This document shows positions 1 through 9,646 of a stretch of 64,000 bases of DNA, one piece after another. Positions within the stretch are counted from its first letter, which is position 1. Each line of letters begins with the position of its first letter. The stretch comes from Paracoccaceae bacterium (GTDB lineage Bacteria > Pseudomonadota > Alphaproteobacteria > Rhodobacterales > Rhodobacteraceae). Position numbers and translations under genes: made by a program. The notes below the pieces were generated by a model that had not been told where the DNA came from, ran no database searches, and worked only from the letters and a program-made list of their open reading frames with translations. The stretch lies in the NCBI GenBank assembly GCA_013214575.1, contig JABSSD010000119.1:94015-158014 (forward strand), in the 5' to 3' direction.

Positions 1-758
1 ACCAGTTCGGTCGCAACATTGCCCGCAGCCCCCGGCGCAAAGGGACAACCGCCAAGGCCGCCAACCGCTGCATCAAACACCCGCACCCCCATCGACAGGG
101 CCGCATCGATGTTATCCATCGCCCGGCCCGAGGTATTGTGGAAATGTCCAGCCAGACGGGTCGCAGGCACCACCTCGCGCACCGCCAGCAACATCCGCGC
201 CACCGAATCCGGTGTCGCCTGTCCCAAAGTATCGCCCAGAGAAATTTCATAACAGCCCAGCGCAAACAACCGGTCGGCCATTTCCGCCACTTTTTCCGGT
301 GGCGTGGCCCCGTCATAAGGACAGTCGGTGACGCAGGATATATAGCCCCGCACCGGCAGATCGACGTGCCGGGCCGCCTCCAGTATCGGCTCAAACCGCT
401 CGATCGACTCGGCGATTGTGGCATTGATATTGGCCTTAGAGAATCCCTCGGAGGCCGAGGCAAACACCGCCACCTCGCTGGCCTGCGCCGTCACCGCCGC
501 ATCGTAGCCTCGCATATTGGGCGTCAGCGCCGCATAGCGCACCCCCTCGGCCCGCTTAATCCCCGCCAGAACCTCGCCACTGCCAGCCATCTGCGGCACT
601 TTTTTCGGCGACACAAAGCTGGCCACCTCTATCCGGTTAAACCCGGCCTGGCTCAGACAGGCGATCAATGCCAGTTTCTCGGCGACGGGGATTTCGCGTT
701 TTTCGTTCTGCAGACCATCGCGCGGCCCCACTTCAAAAATCTCGACCCGATCACCCAT
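1..758 (-). CDS. mvaB: Hydroxymethylglutaryl-CoA lyase, 3' end cut by window edge
   Basis: Cleaves 3-hydroxy-3-methylglutaryl-CoA to acetoacetate and acetyl-CoA, the last step of leucine degradation. My reading of the minus strand from an ATG at 758 gives MGDRVEIFEVGPRDGLQNE, the typical N-terminus of this family with the metal-binding Asp of GPRDGLQ. Near the left edge it reads GGLGGCPFAPGAAGN, the glycine-rich loop carrying the catalytic cysteine. About 252 codons are present, so roughly the last 30-40 residues lie off-window. It is the last visible gene of a minus-strand operon behind mccA, 81 nt downstream of it. The ORF track does not list it because it lacks a stop inside the window. 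Identification is secure. Confidence 0.93.
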   Translation of the reverse strand, partial: MGDRVEIFEVGPRDGLQNEKREIPVAEKLALIACLSQAGFNRIEVASFVSPKKVPQMAGSGEVLAGIKRAEGVRYAALTPNMRGYDAAVTAQASEVAVFASASEGFSKANINATIAESIERFEPILEAARHVDLPVRGYISCVTDCPYDGATPPEKVAEMADRLFALGCYEISLGDTLGQATPDSVARMLLAVREVVPATRLAGHFHNTSGRAMDNIDAALSMGVRVFDAAVGGLGGCPFAPGAAGNVATEL

Positions 759-772
759 GGCACATCTCCCAG

Positions 773-794
773 CTTCTTCTTTGTAAAAATACTC
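773..794. repeat. Dispersed intergenic motif, copy 1 (GAGTATTT class)
   Basis: The plus strand reads CTTCTTCTTTGTAAAAATACTC between mvaB and mccA, i.e. GAGTATTTTTAC...AAGAAG on the transcribed minus strand. It belongs to the family of intergenic motifs described in the findings. Confidence 0.6.
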
Positions 795-839
795 AATTCC
801 TAGCCAGCAGCCTGCGGGCCACCGGCTGTTTTGGCAAGA

Positions 840-2780
840 CTATTCGCTTTCCTCCTGCAACCGGACCAATGCCGCGCCAGCTTCGACCTGATCGCCCGCC
901 GCAGCCAGAACTTCGGCCACCACACCATCACGAGCCGCCAATAAGGCGTGCTCCATCTTCATCGCCTCCAGCACCGCCAGCCGGTCGCCCTCGACCACCA
1001 CCTGACCAGCGACGGCCAGGACCACTTTAACCAACCCGGGCATCGGTGCCACAATCACATTGGTATCGCCGCCCGCCTTGGCATCGCGATCCAGCGGATC
1101 CGGCAGCTCAAATGTCAGGCCATAGCCGTCAAATACAGTTATACTCCTCTCGGACTGTACAACATCAGGCAGCAGATGACGGCCGATAATCCAGCCAGTG
1201 CCACGGCGGTGCGCAATAATCTCTTCGCCGTCAACATGCCAGATCTGCCGATCGGCGCTTTCAACGTCGACTTGCAGCTCAAACGTCTCACCCTGCCAGG
1301 TCAGCGACACCGCCCGGCGCAGCGGCGCCCAGAGCGTAAAGCCGCTGTGGCTCAGCGGCCGGATCAGATCCAGAGCCGACATCGCCGCCGCCACCTTATG
1401 GTGAGGCTCCACATCAGGCGCTGCCGCCAAAACGTCCAGATCACGGGCGATCAACCCGGTATCAAATTCCCCACGGGCAAAGCCCGGATGCGCCGCCAGC
1501 CCTCCCAGAAACGCCAGATTGGTCACCGTGCCGGCAACCTCCGTTGCCTCCAGCGCGCGGCGCAGCCGCGCCAATGCAACCGCCCGGGTCGGGCCATGTA
1601 CGATCACTTTTGAGATCATCGGGTCATACCAGGGACTGATGGTATCCCCGGCGCGCACACCGCTGTCTGCGCGGCAACCATCAGGAAACTGCAAATGGGT
1701 CAGAGTGCCGGTAGCGGGCAGAAACCCCTTGGGCACATCTTCGGCATACAGCCGCGCTTCAAAGGCATGACCATTGATGGCCAAGTCCTCTTGTTGCATC
1801 GGCAGGCTCTCCCCTGCGGCGACGCGCAACTGCCACTCCACCAGATCGACACCGGTGATCGCCTCGGTAACCGGGTGTTCCACCTGCAAACGCGTGTTCA
1901 TTTCCATGAACCAGAACCCATCGGCGCGCAGGCCGCCTGACCCATCAACGATAAACTCGACTGTGCCTGCGCCCTTGTAGCCGATGGCCTCGGCCGCCCG
2001 CACCCCGGCCTGCCCCATGGCGGCGCGCATTTCAGCGGTCATCCCAGGCGCAGGCGCCTCCTCGATCACCTTTTGATGGCGGCGCTGCAGGCTGCAGTCG
2101 CGTTCAAAAAGATGCACCGCCCGGGTGCCGTCACCAAACACCTGAATTTCGATATGACGGGGCCGCAGGATGTATTTTTCGACCAGCACATCCGGGTTGC
2201 CAAAAGCGGTGATAGCTTCGCTGCGGGCGCTCTCCAGCGCCGCCATGAAATCCTCAGCCCGCTCGACCAGCCGCATGCCCTTGCCACCACCACCGGCGAC
2301 AGCCTTGATCAGCACCGGATAGCCAATGCCATCGGCCGCCCCAAACAGGTGTTCGCTGTCTTGGTTAGACCCGTGATACCCCGGCACCACCGGCACTCCG
2401 GCTTTTTCCATCAGCACCTTGGCAGCGTCTTTCAGCCCCATTTTGCGGATGGCATCAGTCGAGGGTCCGATAAAACACAAGCCCGCAGCGTCAACCGCAT
2501 CAACAAAGCCCGGATTTTCGGACAGGAAGCCATAGCCAGGATGGATGGCCTGGGCGCCGCAGGTCAGGGCAACAGCAATGATCTCATCGCCCAAAAGATA
2601 GCTGTCGGCTGGTGCCGATCCATGGCCGATGGGATAGGCCTCATCCGCCAGCGCCACATGTTTTGCATCGCGGTCTGCGGCTGAATAAACCGCCACGGTC
2701 TTTACCCCCATGGTGCGGGCCGTTTCCATGACTCGGCAGGCGATTTCGCCACGGTTGGCGATCAGGATTTTGTCAAACAT
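840..2780 (-). CDS. mccA: Methylcrotonyl-CoA carboxylase, biotin carboxylase/biotin carrier subunit
   Basis: The ATP-dependent biotin carboxylase half of 3-methylcrotonyl-CoA carboxylase in leucine catabolism. The protein has 646 residues. The N-terminal biotin carboxylase domain starts MFDKILIANRGEIACRV and holds the ATP-grasp glycine loop GGGGKGMR and the MNTRLQVEHPVTE segment. The C-terminal biotinyl domain contains EAMKMEH with the biotinylated lysine about 35 residues from the end. The track ORF begins 24 codons upstream in a GC-rich repeat. I chose the ATG at 2780 because MFDKILIANRGEIA is the family's N-terminus. Length and its position directly after mccB distinguish it from propionyl- or acetyl-CoA carboxylase subunits. 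Confidence 0.95.
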   Translation of the reverse strand: MFDKILIANRGEIACRVMETARTMGVKTVAVYSAADRDAKHVALADEAYPIGHGSAPADSYLLGDEIIAVALTCGAQAIHPGYGFLSENPGFVDAVDAAGLCFIGPSTDAIRKMGLKDAAKVLMEKAGVPVVPGYHGSNQDSEHLFGAADGIGYPVLIKAVAGGGGKGMRLVERAEDFMAALESARSEAITAFGNPDVLVEKYILRPRHIEIQVFGDGTRAVHLFERDCSLQRRHQKVIEEAPAPGMTAEMRAAMGQAGVRAAEAIGYKGAGTVEFIVDGSGGLRADGFWFMEMNTRLQVEHPVTEAITGVDLVEWQLRVAAGESLPMQQEDLAINGHAFEARLYAEDVPKGFLPATGTLTHLQFPDGCRADSGVRAGDTISPWYDPMISKVIVHGPTRAVALARLRRALEATEVAGTVTNLAFLGGLAAHPGFARGEFDTGLIARDLDVLAAAPDVEPHHKVAAAMSALDLIRPLSHSGFTLWAPLRRAVSLTWQGETFELQVDVESADRQIWHVDGEEIIAHRRGTGWIIGRHLLPDVVQSERSITVFDGYGLTFELPDPLDRDAKAGGDTNVIVAPMPGLVKVVLAVAGQVVVEGDRLAVLEAMKMEHALLAARDGVVAEVLAAAGDQVEAGAALVRLQEESE

Positions 2781-2810
2781 GCGTCTGGTCCTTTGGCAAC
2801 TGGAGGTGGC

Positions 2811-2860
2811 GGGGGCTGTCTGCCCCCGGACCCCCGAAGGTATTTGAAACAAGAAGAAAC
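2811..2860. repeat. Composite dispersed repeat: GC hairpin plus GGTATTT-AAGAAGAAA
   Basis: A 6-bp palindrome GGGGGC-TGTCT-GCCCCC (2811-2827) is followed by ACCCCCGAAGGTATTTGAAA and CAAGAAGAAAC. The same composite recurs at 29595-29651 and, inverted, at 41205-41248. The hairpin core is the exact reverse complement of the one at 18375-18391 and 46309-46325. It separates mccB from mccA within the operon. Confidence 0.75.
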
Positions 2861-2867
2861 ATCAGGC

Positions 2868-4478
2868 TCACATCCGGAACACGCCAAAGCGTGTGTCCTC
2901 GATCGGAGCATTGAGGGCGGCGCCCAGAGATAGGGACAGCACATCCCGCGATTTGCGTGGATCAATGATGCCGTCATCCCACAGCCGTGCCGAAGCGTAG
3001 AGCGGGTGGCTTTGTTGTTCGAACATATCGATGGTGGGCTGTTTGAAGGCGGCCTCTTCTTCGGCGCTCCAGCTGCCACCGTTGCGCTCAATGCCATCGC
3101 GTTTGACTGTCGCCAGCACCCCAGCCGCCTGTTCGCCGCCCATCACCGAAATGCGACTGTTGGGCCAGGTCCACAGGAACCGCGGCTGATAGGCGCGCCC
3201 CGCCATGCCGTAGTTGCCCGCACCAAAGGAGCCGCCAACTAGCATGGTGATTTTCGGCACATTGGTCGAGGCCACCGCCGTCACCATCTTGGCACCATGG
3301 CGGGCGATGCCCTCGTTTTCATATTTACGCCCGACCATGAAGCCGGTGATGTTTTGCAGGAACACCAACGGGATTTTACGCTGCGAGCACAGTTCGACAA
3401 AATGCGCGCCTTTTTGCGCCGCCTCGGAGAACAGCACGCCATTGTTGGCAATGATGCCAATCGGGCAGCCTTTGAGATGGGCAAAGCCGGTGACCAGGGT
3501 TTCACCATAGCGCGACTTGAATTCATCGAAACGCGATCCGTCGACCAACCGGGCGATCACCTCGCGGATATCATAGGGCGTGCGCAGATCACCGGGCACC
3601 ACGCCGAGAATTTCCTCCGGATCATAGGCGGGCTCTTCCGGGCTTTGCCAGTCGACGGTCAGCGGTTTGCGCCTGTTCAGCGACAGAACCGCACGGCGCG
3701 CCAGCTCCAGCGCATGGCCATCATCCTCGGCCAGGTAATCGGCCACCCCGGAAAGCCGGGTGTGGACGTCGCCGCCGCCCAGATCCTCGGCGCTGACGAT
3801 CTCACCCGTTGCCGCCTTGAGCAGCGGCGGGCCGGCCAGAAAGATGGTGCCTTGATCGCGCACGATGATGGTGACGTCAGACATGGCCGGCACATAGGCG
3901 CCGCCGGCGGTGCAACTGCCCATCACCACGGCAATCTGCGCAATGCCCTTGGCCGACATCCGCGCCTGATTGTAGAAAATCCGGCCAAAGTGATCGCGGT
4001 CGGGGAACACCTCGTCCTGCTGCGGCAGGTTGGCGCCACCGCTGTCGACCAGATAGATGCAGGGCAGATGGTTTTCCTCGGCAATTTCCTGTGCCCGCAG
4101 GTGCTTTTTCACTGTCATCGGAAAATAGGTGCCGCCCTTTACCGTGGCGTCATTGCAGACCACCATGACGTCCTGGCCCTGCACCCGGCCAATGCCGGTA
4201 ATCACCCCGGCACCGGGGGCGGCCCCATCATACATATTATGGGCGGCGGTGGCGCCAATCTCCAGAAACGGCGAGCCGGGATCGAGCAGGTTGGCCACCC
4301 TTCGGCGCGGCAGCATCTTGCCACGGCCCTCGTGGCGGGCGCGCGAGCGTTCGCCGCCGCCCATGCGGGCAGTCTCGGCCACCTCGGAGACTTGCGCCAA
4401 TGCGTCGAGATGCGCGGCGCGGTTTGTTTTGAAGCCTTCGGAGGAAGGCAGCGCTTTGGATTTGAGTTTCATGTCCAC
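2868..4478 (-). CDS. mccB: Methylcrotonyl-CoA carboxylase, carboxyltransferase subunit
   Basis: The carboxyltransferase (beta) subunit that moves carboxyl from biotin to 3-methylcrotonyl-CoA. The 536-residue size is typical. N- and C-terminal crotonase-like carboxyltransferase halves are visible, with glycine-rich CoA/biotin-binding stretches such as [15 protein letters not shown] and [19 protein letters not shown]. The start is either M1 or M3 (MDMKLKSK); the two differ by two codons. The gene lies 67 nt downstream of the acyl-CoA ligase gene and 87 nt upstream of mccA, consistent with one leucine-degradation transcript. Confidence 0.95.
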   Translation of the reverse strand: MDMKLKSKALPSSEGFKTNRAAHLDALAQVSEVAETARMGGGERSRARHEGRGKMLPRRRVANLLDPGSPFLEIGATAAHNMYDGAAPGAGVITGIGRVQGQDVMVVCNDATVKGGTYFPMTVKKHLRAQEIAEENHLPCIYLVDSGGANLPQQDEVFPDRDHFGRIFYNQARMSAKGIAQIAVVMGSCTAGGAYVPAMSDVTIIVRDQGTIFLAGPPLLKAATGEIVSAEDLGGGDVHTRLSGVADYLAEDDGHALELARRAVLSLNRRKPLTVDWQSPEEPAYDPEEILGVVPGDLRTPYDIREVIARLVDGSRFDEFKSRYGETLVTGFAHLKGCPIGIIANNGVLFSEAAQKGAHFVELCSQRKIPLVFLQNITGFMVGRKYENEGIARHGAKMVTAVASTNVPKITMLVGGSFGAGNYGMAGRAYQPRFLWTWPNSRISVMGGEQAAGVLATVKRDGIERNGGSWSAEEEAAFKQPTIDMFEQQSHPLYASARLWDDGIIDPRKSRDVLSLSLGAALNAPIEDTRFGVFRM

Positions 4479-4545
4479 AGTCTCGTCTTGGGTTCAAAGA
4501 TGTTAGATTGGTACGCCACTGCAGTTATCAGCCAAATGGGAAAGG

Positions 4546-6075
4546 TCATACCGACATCTCCGCCGCCGCCCGGGCCTTCAATTCCTTGCGGATCACCTTG
4601 CCGGTCACCGTCATCGGCAGCGCCTCGACAAAACTAATCTCACGCGGGTAGGAATACTGGGCAAGGTGGCTTTTGACGTGATCTTGCAGCTCTTTCTCCG
4701 TCACATCACAGCCGGGTTTCAGCACCACATAGGCCTTGACGATCTCGGTGCGCAGCGGGTCCGGCTTGCCCACCACTCCCACGGTGGCCACCGCCGGGTG
4801 GGTCATCAGGCAATCCTCGATCTCGGCCGGGCCAATGCGATAGCCGGAGGAGGTGATCACATCATCCTCACGGCCGACAAAGCGCAGATACTCGCCCTCC
4901 CAGATGCCGCGATCACCAGTAATCAGCCAATCCCCCCGGAACTTGGCAGCGGTGTCCTCCGGCCGGTTCCAGTATTGCAGCATCATCGAGGCTGAGCCAC
5001 GGCGCACCGCGACATCCCCCTCACCTATGGTCGCTTGGCCGGTCTCATCCAGCACGGCCACCGCATGACCGGGCACCGCCTTGCCGATGCAGCCGGGACG
5101 CGGCGCATAATCGGCACCGCAGGACGAGGCCACCATATTGCATTCAGTCTGGCCGTAGAATTCGTTGATACTCACGCCCAGACGCCGCTTGCCCCAAGCG
5201 AGCATCTCGGCGCCCAGGGGCTCTCCGCCGGAGGCAACCGAGCGCAGACCGTCGAGCCCCTGCCCGGCGGCCTTGAGCATCCGCAGAGCTGTGGGCGGGA
5301 AGAACACGTTGCGCACAGCGCCACGGGCAATCACATCGGCGCAGGCCTCGGGGGTGAATTTCTCCAGCCGGGCCGCCACAATGGGGACGCCCAGCGCCAA
5401 TCCCGGCATCGCCACGTCAAACAAGCCACCGATCCAGGCCCAGTCGGCCGGGGTCCACAGGCAATCACCGGCTTGGCCCAGGTGATCGTGGCTGATTGCC
5501 ACGCCTGGCAGATGACCGGTCAGCACCCGGTGGCCATGCAGCGCGCCTTTGGGGCTGCCGGTGGTGCCCGAGGTATAGATCAGAACGGCGGGAGTATCCG
5601 GTGAGGTATCAGCAAAAGCAACTTCGTCGCCAGCCAGCCCGGCCTGATCGACCAACACCGCCTCGGCCAGATCGCCCAGCAGATCACCGCCCTCAGTATC
5701 AGTGAAAACAAACTGCAATCCAGCGTCGCCAGCCCGGCTGGCCAGAGCGTCGCGTTTGAACAGTTTGAACAGCGGCACCGAAATGGCCCCAACCTTCCAC
5801 ACCGCCAGATGCGCGGCGGCACACCAGGGAGACTGGCTGAGCAACACGCCAATGCGGTCGCCGGGCTGACACCGGGTCTTCAGGTACCGGGCCAACCCGT
5901 CGACCATTTCCATCAGCTCCCCATAGCTGACATTGACCCGCTTGGAGCTGGTCAAATCAACGATCGCCAACTGCTCGGCGGGATGCGCCAGGACCTGGGC
6001 CGCCATATTGAGGCGATCGGGAAGGACCCAACTGCCATCGGGCCGAAGCCCCGAAAATTCGCCTATTTTTTTCAT
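4546..6075 (-). CDS. AMP-forming acyl-CoA synthetase of the leucine cluster
   Basis: ANL-superfamily ligase that activates a carboxylic acid to its CoA thioester through an acyl-adenylate. Visible motifs are the P-loop LIYTSGTTGSPKGAL, the A5 motif EFYGQTECN, the hinge region ITGDRG, and the C-terminal catalytic lysine in TVTGKVIRKELKAR. The track ORF starts at a TTG (6093). I prefer the ATG at 6075, giving 509 residues. No signal or membrane segment is seen. Sitting between ivd and mccB, it probably activates isovalerate, methylcrotonate or a related branched short-chain acid, but the sequence alone does not fix the substrate; acetoacetate is an alternative. Confidence 0.85.
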   Translation of the reverse strand: MKKIGEFSGLRPDGSWVLPDRLNMAAQVLAHPAEQLAIVDLTSSKRVNVSYGELMEMVDGLARYLKTRCQPGDRIGVLLSQSPWCAAAHLAVWKVGAISVPLFKLFKRDALASRAGDAGLQFVFTDTEGGDLLGDLAEAVLVDQAGLAGDEVAFADTSPDTPAVLIYTSGTTGSPKGALHGHRVLTGHLPGVAISHDHLGQAGDCLWTPADWAWIGGLFDVAMPGLALGVPIVAARLEKFTPEACADVIARGAVRNVFFPPTALRMLKAAGQGLDGLRSVASGGEPLGAEMLAWGKRRLGVSINEFYGQTECNMVASSCGADYAPRPGCIGKAVPGHAVAVLDETGQATIGEGDVAVRRGSASMMLQYWNRPEDTAAKFRGDWLITGDRGIWEGEYLRFVGREDDVITSSGYRIGPAEIEDCLMTHPAVATVGVVGKPDPLRTEIVKAYVVLKPGCDVTEKELQDHVKSHLAQYSYPREISFVEALPMTVTGKVIRKELKARAAAEMSV

Positions 6076-6149
6076 CTCAAACCATGCTCCCAACGCATAT
6101 CGGCCATGCGGTATCTTGTTGTTTTTCCAGAGGGAAAGCCGCCAAAAAC

Positions 6150-6163
6150 TTGATCCAGATCAC
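6150..6163 (+). promoter_or_regulatory. Candidate FNR/FnrL binding site upstream of ompW
   Basis: TTGATCCAGATCAC matches the FNR-family consensus TTGAT-N4-ATCAA in nine of ten defined bases. It lies 60-73 nt before the ompW ATG and 75 nt before the divergent acyl-CoA ligase start, so it could influence either gene. Activation of ompW by FNR is known in enterobacteria. Control here is inferred. Confidence 0.65.
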
Positions 6164-6222
6164 GGCAGATCTGGCCCTGCCGTGCTTTTGTTTGCCATAT
6201 ACACAAGAAAAGGCTCCCCCCG

Positions 6223-6825
6223 ATGAAACGCACCCTTGCCGCCCTGGCGCTGACCTCCGCATTTGCGGCTTTTGCCGTGCCAGCTACCGCCCAATCCCAG
6301 GGCGACTGGACCTTCGGCGTCGGCGTCGCCAACGTCAATCCCAAGTCCGGCAATGGCACCCTGGCGGGTGGTACTGCCAGCATCGCCGACGACACTCAGC
6401 TGTCGCTCACCGTCGAGTATTTCATCCGCGATAACATTGGTATCGAACTGCTGGCCGCCACCCCGTTTGAGCATGACATCAACATCAGCGGATCTTTTGC
6501 CGGAACCACTCGGCAACTGCCGCCCACCCTGTCGGTCAATTACCACTTCCCGACCAAAGGCAAGATCAAACCCTTTGTTGGCGTTGGCCTGAACTATACC
6601 ACCTTCTTTGAGGAAGCCTCGCCTTTGGGCGTCCTGGAACTGGACGACAGCTGGGGCTATGCGGTTCAGGTTGGTGCGGACTGGCAGATCTCGGACCGCG
6701 GCGCGCTGCGTCTGAATGTGCGCTACATCGACATTGAGAGCGACGTCACCCTGGACGGCGCCTCCATCGGCACCGCCGAGATCGATCCGATTGTGGTTGG
6801 CCTTAGCTACGTGCACCGCTTCTGA
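6223..6825 (+). CDS. ompW: OmpW-family outer membrane beta-barrel protein
   Basis: Small eight-stranded outer-membrane porin of the OmpW/AlkL type, thought to pass small hydrophobic compounds. The first 23 residues (MKRTLAALALTSAFAAFAVPATA) are a clear Sec signal peptide ending in an AxA-like site before QSQGDW. The mature part alternates aromatic and polar residues and ends in VGLSYVHRF, with the terminal Phe typical of BAM-inserted barrels. The 200-residue length fits the family. It is a single plus-strand gene interrupting the minus-strand leucine cluster, followed by a hairpin terminator. The upstream FNR-like site suggests oxygen-dependent control. Confidence 0.9.
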   Translation: MKRTLAALALTSAFAAFAVPATAQSQGDWTFGVGVANVNPKSGNGTLAGGTASIADDTQLSLTVEYFIRDNIGIELLAATPFEHDINISGSFAGTTRQLPPTLSVNYHFPTKGKIKPFVGVGLNYTTFFEEASPLGVLELDDSWGYAVQVGADWQISDRGALRLNVRYIDIESDVTLDGASIGTAEIDPIVVGLSYVHRF

Positions 6826-6844
6826 TCCTTTGATCCAATTCCGG

Positions 6845-6870
6845 ACGGCGGGCCCCAGGGCCTGCCGTTT
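6845..6870 (+). terminator. Hairpin terminator after ompW
   Basis: Arms ACGGCGGGCC and GGCCTGCCGT (one mismatch) flank a CCAG loop and are followed by TT. It starts 20 nt after the ompW stop. No long U-tract is seen, so strength is uncertain. Confidence 0.55.
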
Positions 6871-6953
6871 GGATATGGGCCCTGCGGGATTTCCCCCGGT
6901 CACGCAGGCCCAGTGCCTTTCTTCTCCGGCTCAGCGCCCCGCCAAGCCGCCCT

Positions 6954-8117
6954 TCAGGTCATTGACCCCATCAGTTCACGACCGATCAGCATCCGGCGAA
7001 TTTCCGATGTCCCGGCGCCAATTTCCATCAGCTTGGCATCGCGGAAAATGCGGCCCACCGGATTGTCGGACAGATACCCTGCCCCGCCCAAAGACTGCAC
7101 CGCCTGATGCGCCTGCACCATGGCCTGCTCAGAAGCATAGAGACAGCAGGCCGCCGCGTCCTGCCGGGTCACCGTGCCACGGTCGCAGGCCTTGGCAACT
7201 TCATAAACATAGGCACGCGCTGAATTCATCGCTGTATACATGTCTGCGATCTTGCCCTGCATCAGCTGGAACGAACCGATAGGCTGTCCAAACTGCTTGC
7301 GCTCGGCCAGATAGGGCATCACTTCATCCATGCAGGAGGCGATGATGCCGGTGCCGATCCCCGCCAGAACCACCCGTTCATAGTCCAGCCCCGACATCAG
7401 CACCGCAACGCCGCGACCCTCTTCGCCCAGCACGTTGTCAAACGGCACCTGGACGTCATCAAAGATCAGCTCGGCAGTATTGGAGCCGCGCATCCCCAGC
7501 TTGTCGAAATGCGGCGAGGTCGAAAACCCGGTCATTGCCTTTTCAACGATAAAGGCGGTGATGCCCTTTGAGCCCGCATCAGGGTCGGTCTTGGCATAGA
7601 CCACCAGCGTGTCGGCCTCTGGGCCATTGGTGATCCAGTATTTATTGCCGTTCAGCCGATAGTGATCGTTGCGTTTTTCCGCCCGCAGGGTCATGGACAC
7701 CACATCAGACCCGGCGCCGGCCTCAGACATTGCCAGGGCGCCAACGTGCTCGCCAGACACCAGACCCGGCAGGTATTTTGCCCGCTGCGCATCGCTGCCG
7801 TTCAGTTTGATCTGGTTGACGCAAAGGTTCGAATGCGCGCCATAAGACAGCGCCACCGAGGCACTGGCCCGGGCCAGTTCCTCGACCACGATGGTATGCG
7901 CCAGATAGGACATGCCCGCGCCTCCAAATTCCTCGGGAACCGTGACCCCCAACAGCCCCAGATCCCCCATCTCTTTCCACAGCTCGGCAGGGAACTCATT
8001 GCTCTGGTCAATCTGCTGCGCCATCGGCTTGACCCGATCCTGCGCCCAGCGATGCACCATATCGCGCAGCGCGTTCACGTCGTCACCTAGATCGAATTGC
8101 ATACTTGCATTGAACAT
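6954..8117 (-). CDS. ivd: Isovaleryl-CoA dehydrogenase
   Basis: FAD-dependent acyl-CoA dehydrogenase oxidising isovaleryl-CoA to 3-methylcrotonyl-CoA and passing electrons to ETF. The 387-residue protein has the family order of an N-terminal helical domain ([16 protein letters not shown]), a beta domain with [14 protein letters not shown] and [10 protein letters not shown], and a C-terminal helical domain with [18 protein letters not shown]. The glutamate of [12 protein letters not shown] corresponds to the catalytic base position used in isovaleryl-CoA dehydrogenases, rather than the C-terminal Glu used by most relatives. First gene of the leucine cluster, but separated from the rest by the opposite-strand ompW. 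Confidence 0.94.
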   Translation of the reverse strand: MFNASMQFDLGDDVNALRDMVHRWAQDRVKPMAQQIDQSNEFPAELWKEMGDLGLLGVTVPEEFGGAGMSYLAHTIVVEELARASASVALSYGAHSNLCVNQIKLNGSDAQRAKYLPGLVSGEHVGALAMSEAGAGSDVVSMTLRAEKRNDHYRLNGNKYWITNGPEADTLVVYAKTDPDAGSKGITAFIVEKAMTGFSTSPHFDKLGMRGSNTAELIFDDVQVPFDNVLGEEGRGVAVLMSGLDYERVVLAGIGTGIIASCMDEVMPYLAERKQFGQPIGSFQLMQGKIADMYTAMNSARAYVYEVAKACDRGTVTRQDAAACCLYASEQAMVQAHQAVQSLGGAGYLSDNPVGRIFRDAKLMEIGAGTSEIRRMLIGRELMGSMT

Positions 8118-8374
8118 TGCAGGCTCCCTCCCAAAGGTCGTCTCAAATTATCTGAACAGTCGTTCATTTATTAGAACAGGGTTTGATTCGCGTCAACCGC
8201 AACACGCCGGGGTCTTATTCTAACCAAGGGTAATGGCCATTGATGGCTTAAAATACCCGGTATCTGGACATGCGCCTGCATCCAAACAACCGCAGGGCTG
8301 TTTGGCTCAGGAGAGGACCCATGCCACCGCAGGGCCAGCCTGGGATTTCACCGGACCAAACCGGTGTTATGGTA
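8118..8374. other. Intergenic region with ivd promoter; no gene seen
   Basis: 256 nt between ivd and the DegT-type gene. The ivd-proximal part is AT-rich and carries the palindrome listed separately. Short ORFs here lack family resemblance or a ribosome-binding site, and I see no coding gene. Confidence 0.6.
8153..8166. promoter_or_regulatory. Palindromic operator candidate upstream of ivd
   Basis: TGAACAGTCGTTCA is a perfect inverted repeat (TGAAC-N4-GTTCA), 36-49 nt upstream of the ivd start codon. Size and symmetry resemble TetR-family operators that control acyl-CoA catabolism, but no regulator gene is nearby. The regulator is therefore unknown. Confidence 0.45.
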
Positions 8375-9568
8375 TCACTTGCTCTGAAAGACGGCGCCGA
8401 CCTCTGCCCGAATGATCCTGGCAATCAGCGCGCAATCCTGCAGGCTGAACGTCAGCGGCACCCGCATATCGACAATGCCGGCCAGGATGCGGTCACTTTG
8501 CGGCAGGCTTTGCGGCTTGGCGTAGCGCCAACTGTCATAGCGCGAGGTAAAGGCAACCGGCTCGGCACCGCCGAACCATTTCAGCTCAACCCCGCGTTCG
8601 CCACAGCGGCGAATGACCGCCTGCAGCTTGTCGGCGGTCCAGTCGAGCAACAGAAACTGGATCGATGAGCCAACATAAGATTCTGCCTCGGGCCGCCTGA
8701 TCAGCCGCAATCCCGGGGTGTCTTGCAGGCCTGCCTCAATACAGTTGTACCGCGCGTTCCAGCGCGTCACCTGAGTCTCCAGATCGCGCAGTTGTGGCCG
8801 CAAAATTGCGGCGCGCAGATTGTCCATCCGGCCAGAAATATTGGGGGTGTCATACTTGATGCGGTCAAACACCGATGGGTGCGGCGCTGCCAGATGGCGC
8901 TCAAACAGCATATAAGATCCGGATAGCATGATCGCCCGGGCGGCGACCTCCTCGTCGTTGGTGATTAGCAATCCGCCCTCGCCCGCGTTCACATGCTTGT
9001 AGGTCTGGCAGGAATAACAGCCAATCGCGCCGTGCCGCCCTGACGCAATGCCGTTCCATGCGGCCCCCATAGTGTGGGCGCAATCCTCGATCACGGTGAT
9101 ACCGGCGGCGTCACAGATCTGCATCAGCTGATCCATGTCACACAGATGACCGCGCATGTGGCTGAGCATCAGCACCCGCGCCTGACCGGCCTTGGCGGCC
9201 AGATCATCCAGATCGATCACCAGATCCTCGGTGACATCGACAAACACCGGCTCAGCCCCAAGCGAGGCAATCGCGCCCGGCACCGGCGCCAGCGTAAAGG
9301 CATTGGTCAGCACCCGGTCGCCCGATTTTACGCCAACGGCGCGCAGGGCGGTGGCCAGCGCATAGCCGCCCGAGGCCACCGCAAGACAGTATTTCGCCCC
9401 CAACTGGGCCGCAAATTCCTGCTCCAGCAGCGCCGCTTCGCCCAGCTCCCCCGGCTCAACATTATAGCGATGTAATCGCCCGTGACGCAAAACCCCCAGT
9501 GCCGCTTCGATCGCGGCCTCCGACAGGGGCTCTTGCTGGGTGAAACTGCCTGAAAAAATCTCGTCCAT
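8375..9568 (-). CDS. DegT/DnrJ/EryC1/StrS-family PLP aminotransferase
   Basis: PLP-dependent sugar aminotransferase-like protein of 397 residues. The substrate-binding fold motifs VASGGYALATALRAVGV and VLTNAFTLAPVPGAI are present, VIEDCAHTMGA holds the PLP-ring Asp, and CYSCQTYKHVNAGEGG places the Schiff-base lysine at YKH. Family members usually act on nucleotide-linked ketosugars, though some are sensory or dehydratase variants. It stands alone on the minus strand with no sugar-nucleotide genes beside it, so the substrate cannot be named. The ATG at 9568 lacks an obvious Shine-Dalgarno sequence. Confidence 0.85.
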   Translation of the reverse strand: MDEIFSGSFTQQEPLSEAAIEAALGVLRHGRLHRYNVEPGELGEAALLEQEFAAQLGAKYCLAVASGGYALATALRAVGVKSGDRVLTNAFTLAPVPGAIASLGAEPVFVDVTEDLVIDLDDLAAKAGQARVLMLSHMRGHLCDMDQLMQICDAAGITVIEDCAHTMGAAWNGIASGRHGAIGCYSCQTYKHVNAGEGGLLITNDEEVAARAIMLSGSYMLFERHLAAPHPSVFDRIKYDTPNISGRMDNLRAAILRPQLRDLETQVTRWNARYNCIEAGLQDTPGLRLIRRPEAESYVGSSIQFLLLDWTADKLQAVIRRCGERGVELKWFGGAEPVAFTSRYDSWRYAKPQSLPQSDRILAGIVDMRVPLTFSLQDCALIARIIRAEVGAVFQSK

Positions 9569-9646
9569 TCAGCGTTTTTGGGCTTCCGTTGGGCGATCGT
9601 CAAGGGGTTGCGTCGCCGAATGCATCACAACCCAACCGGTAAACCC

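Noticed and set aside
3297-4637. 446-aa plus-strand ORF over mccB
   Set aside because: Antisense shadow of mccB; composition is typical of complement-strand translation.
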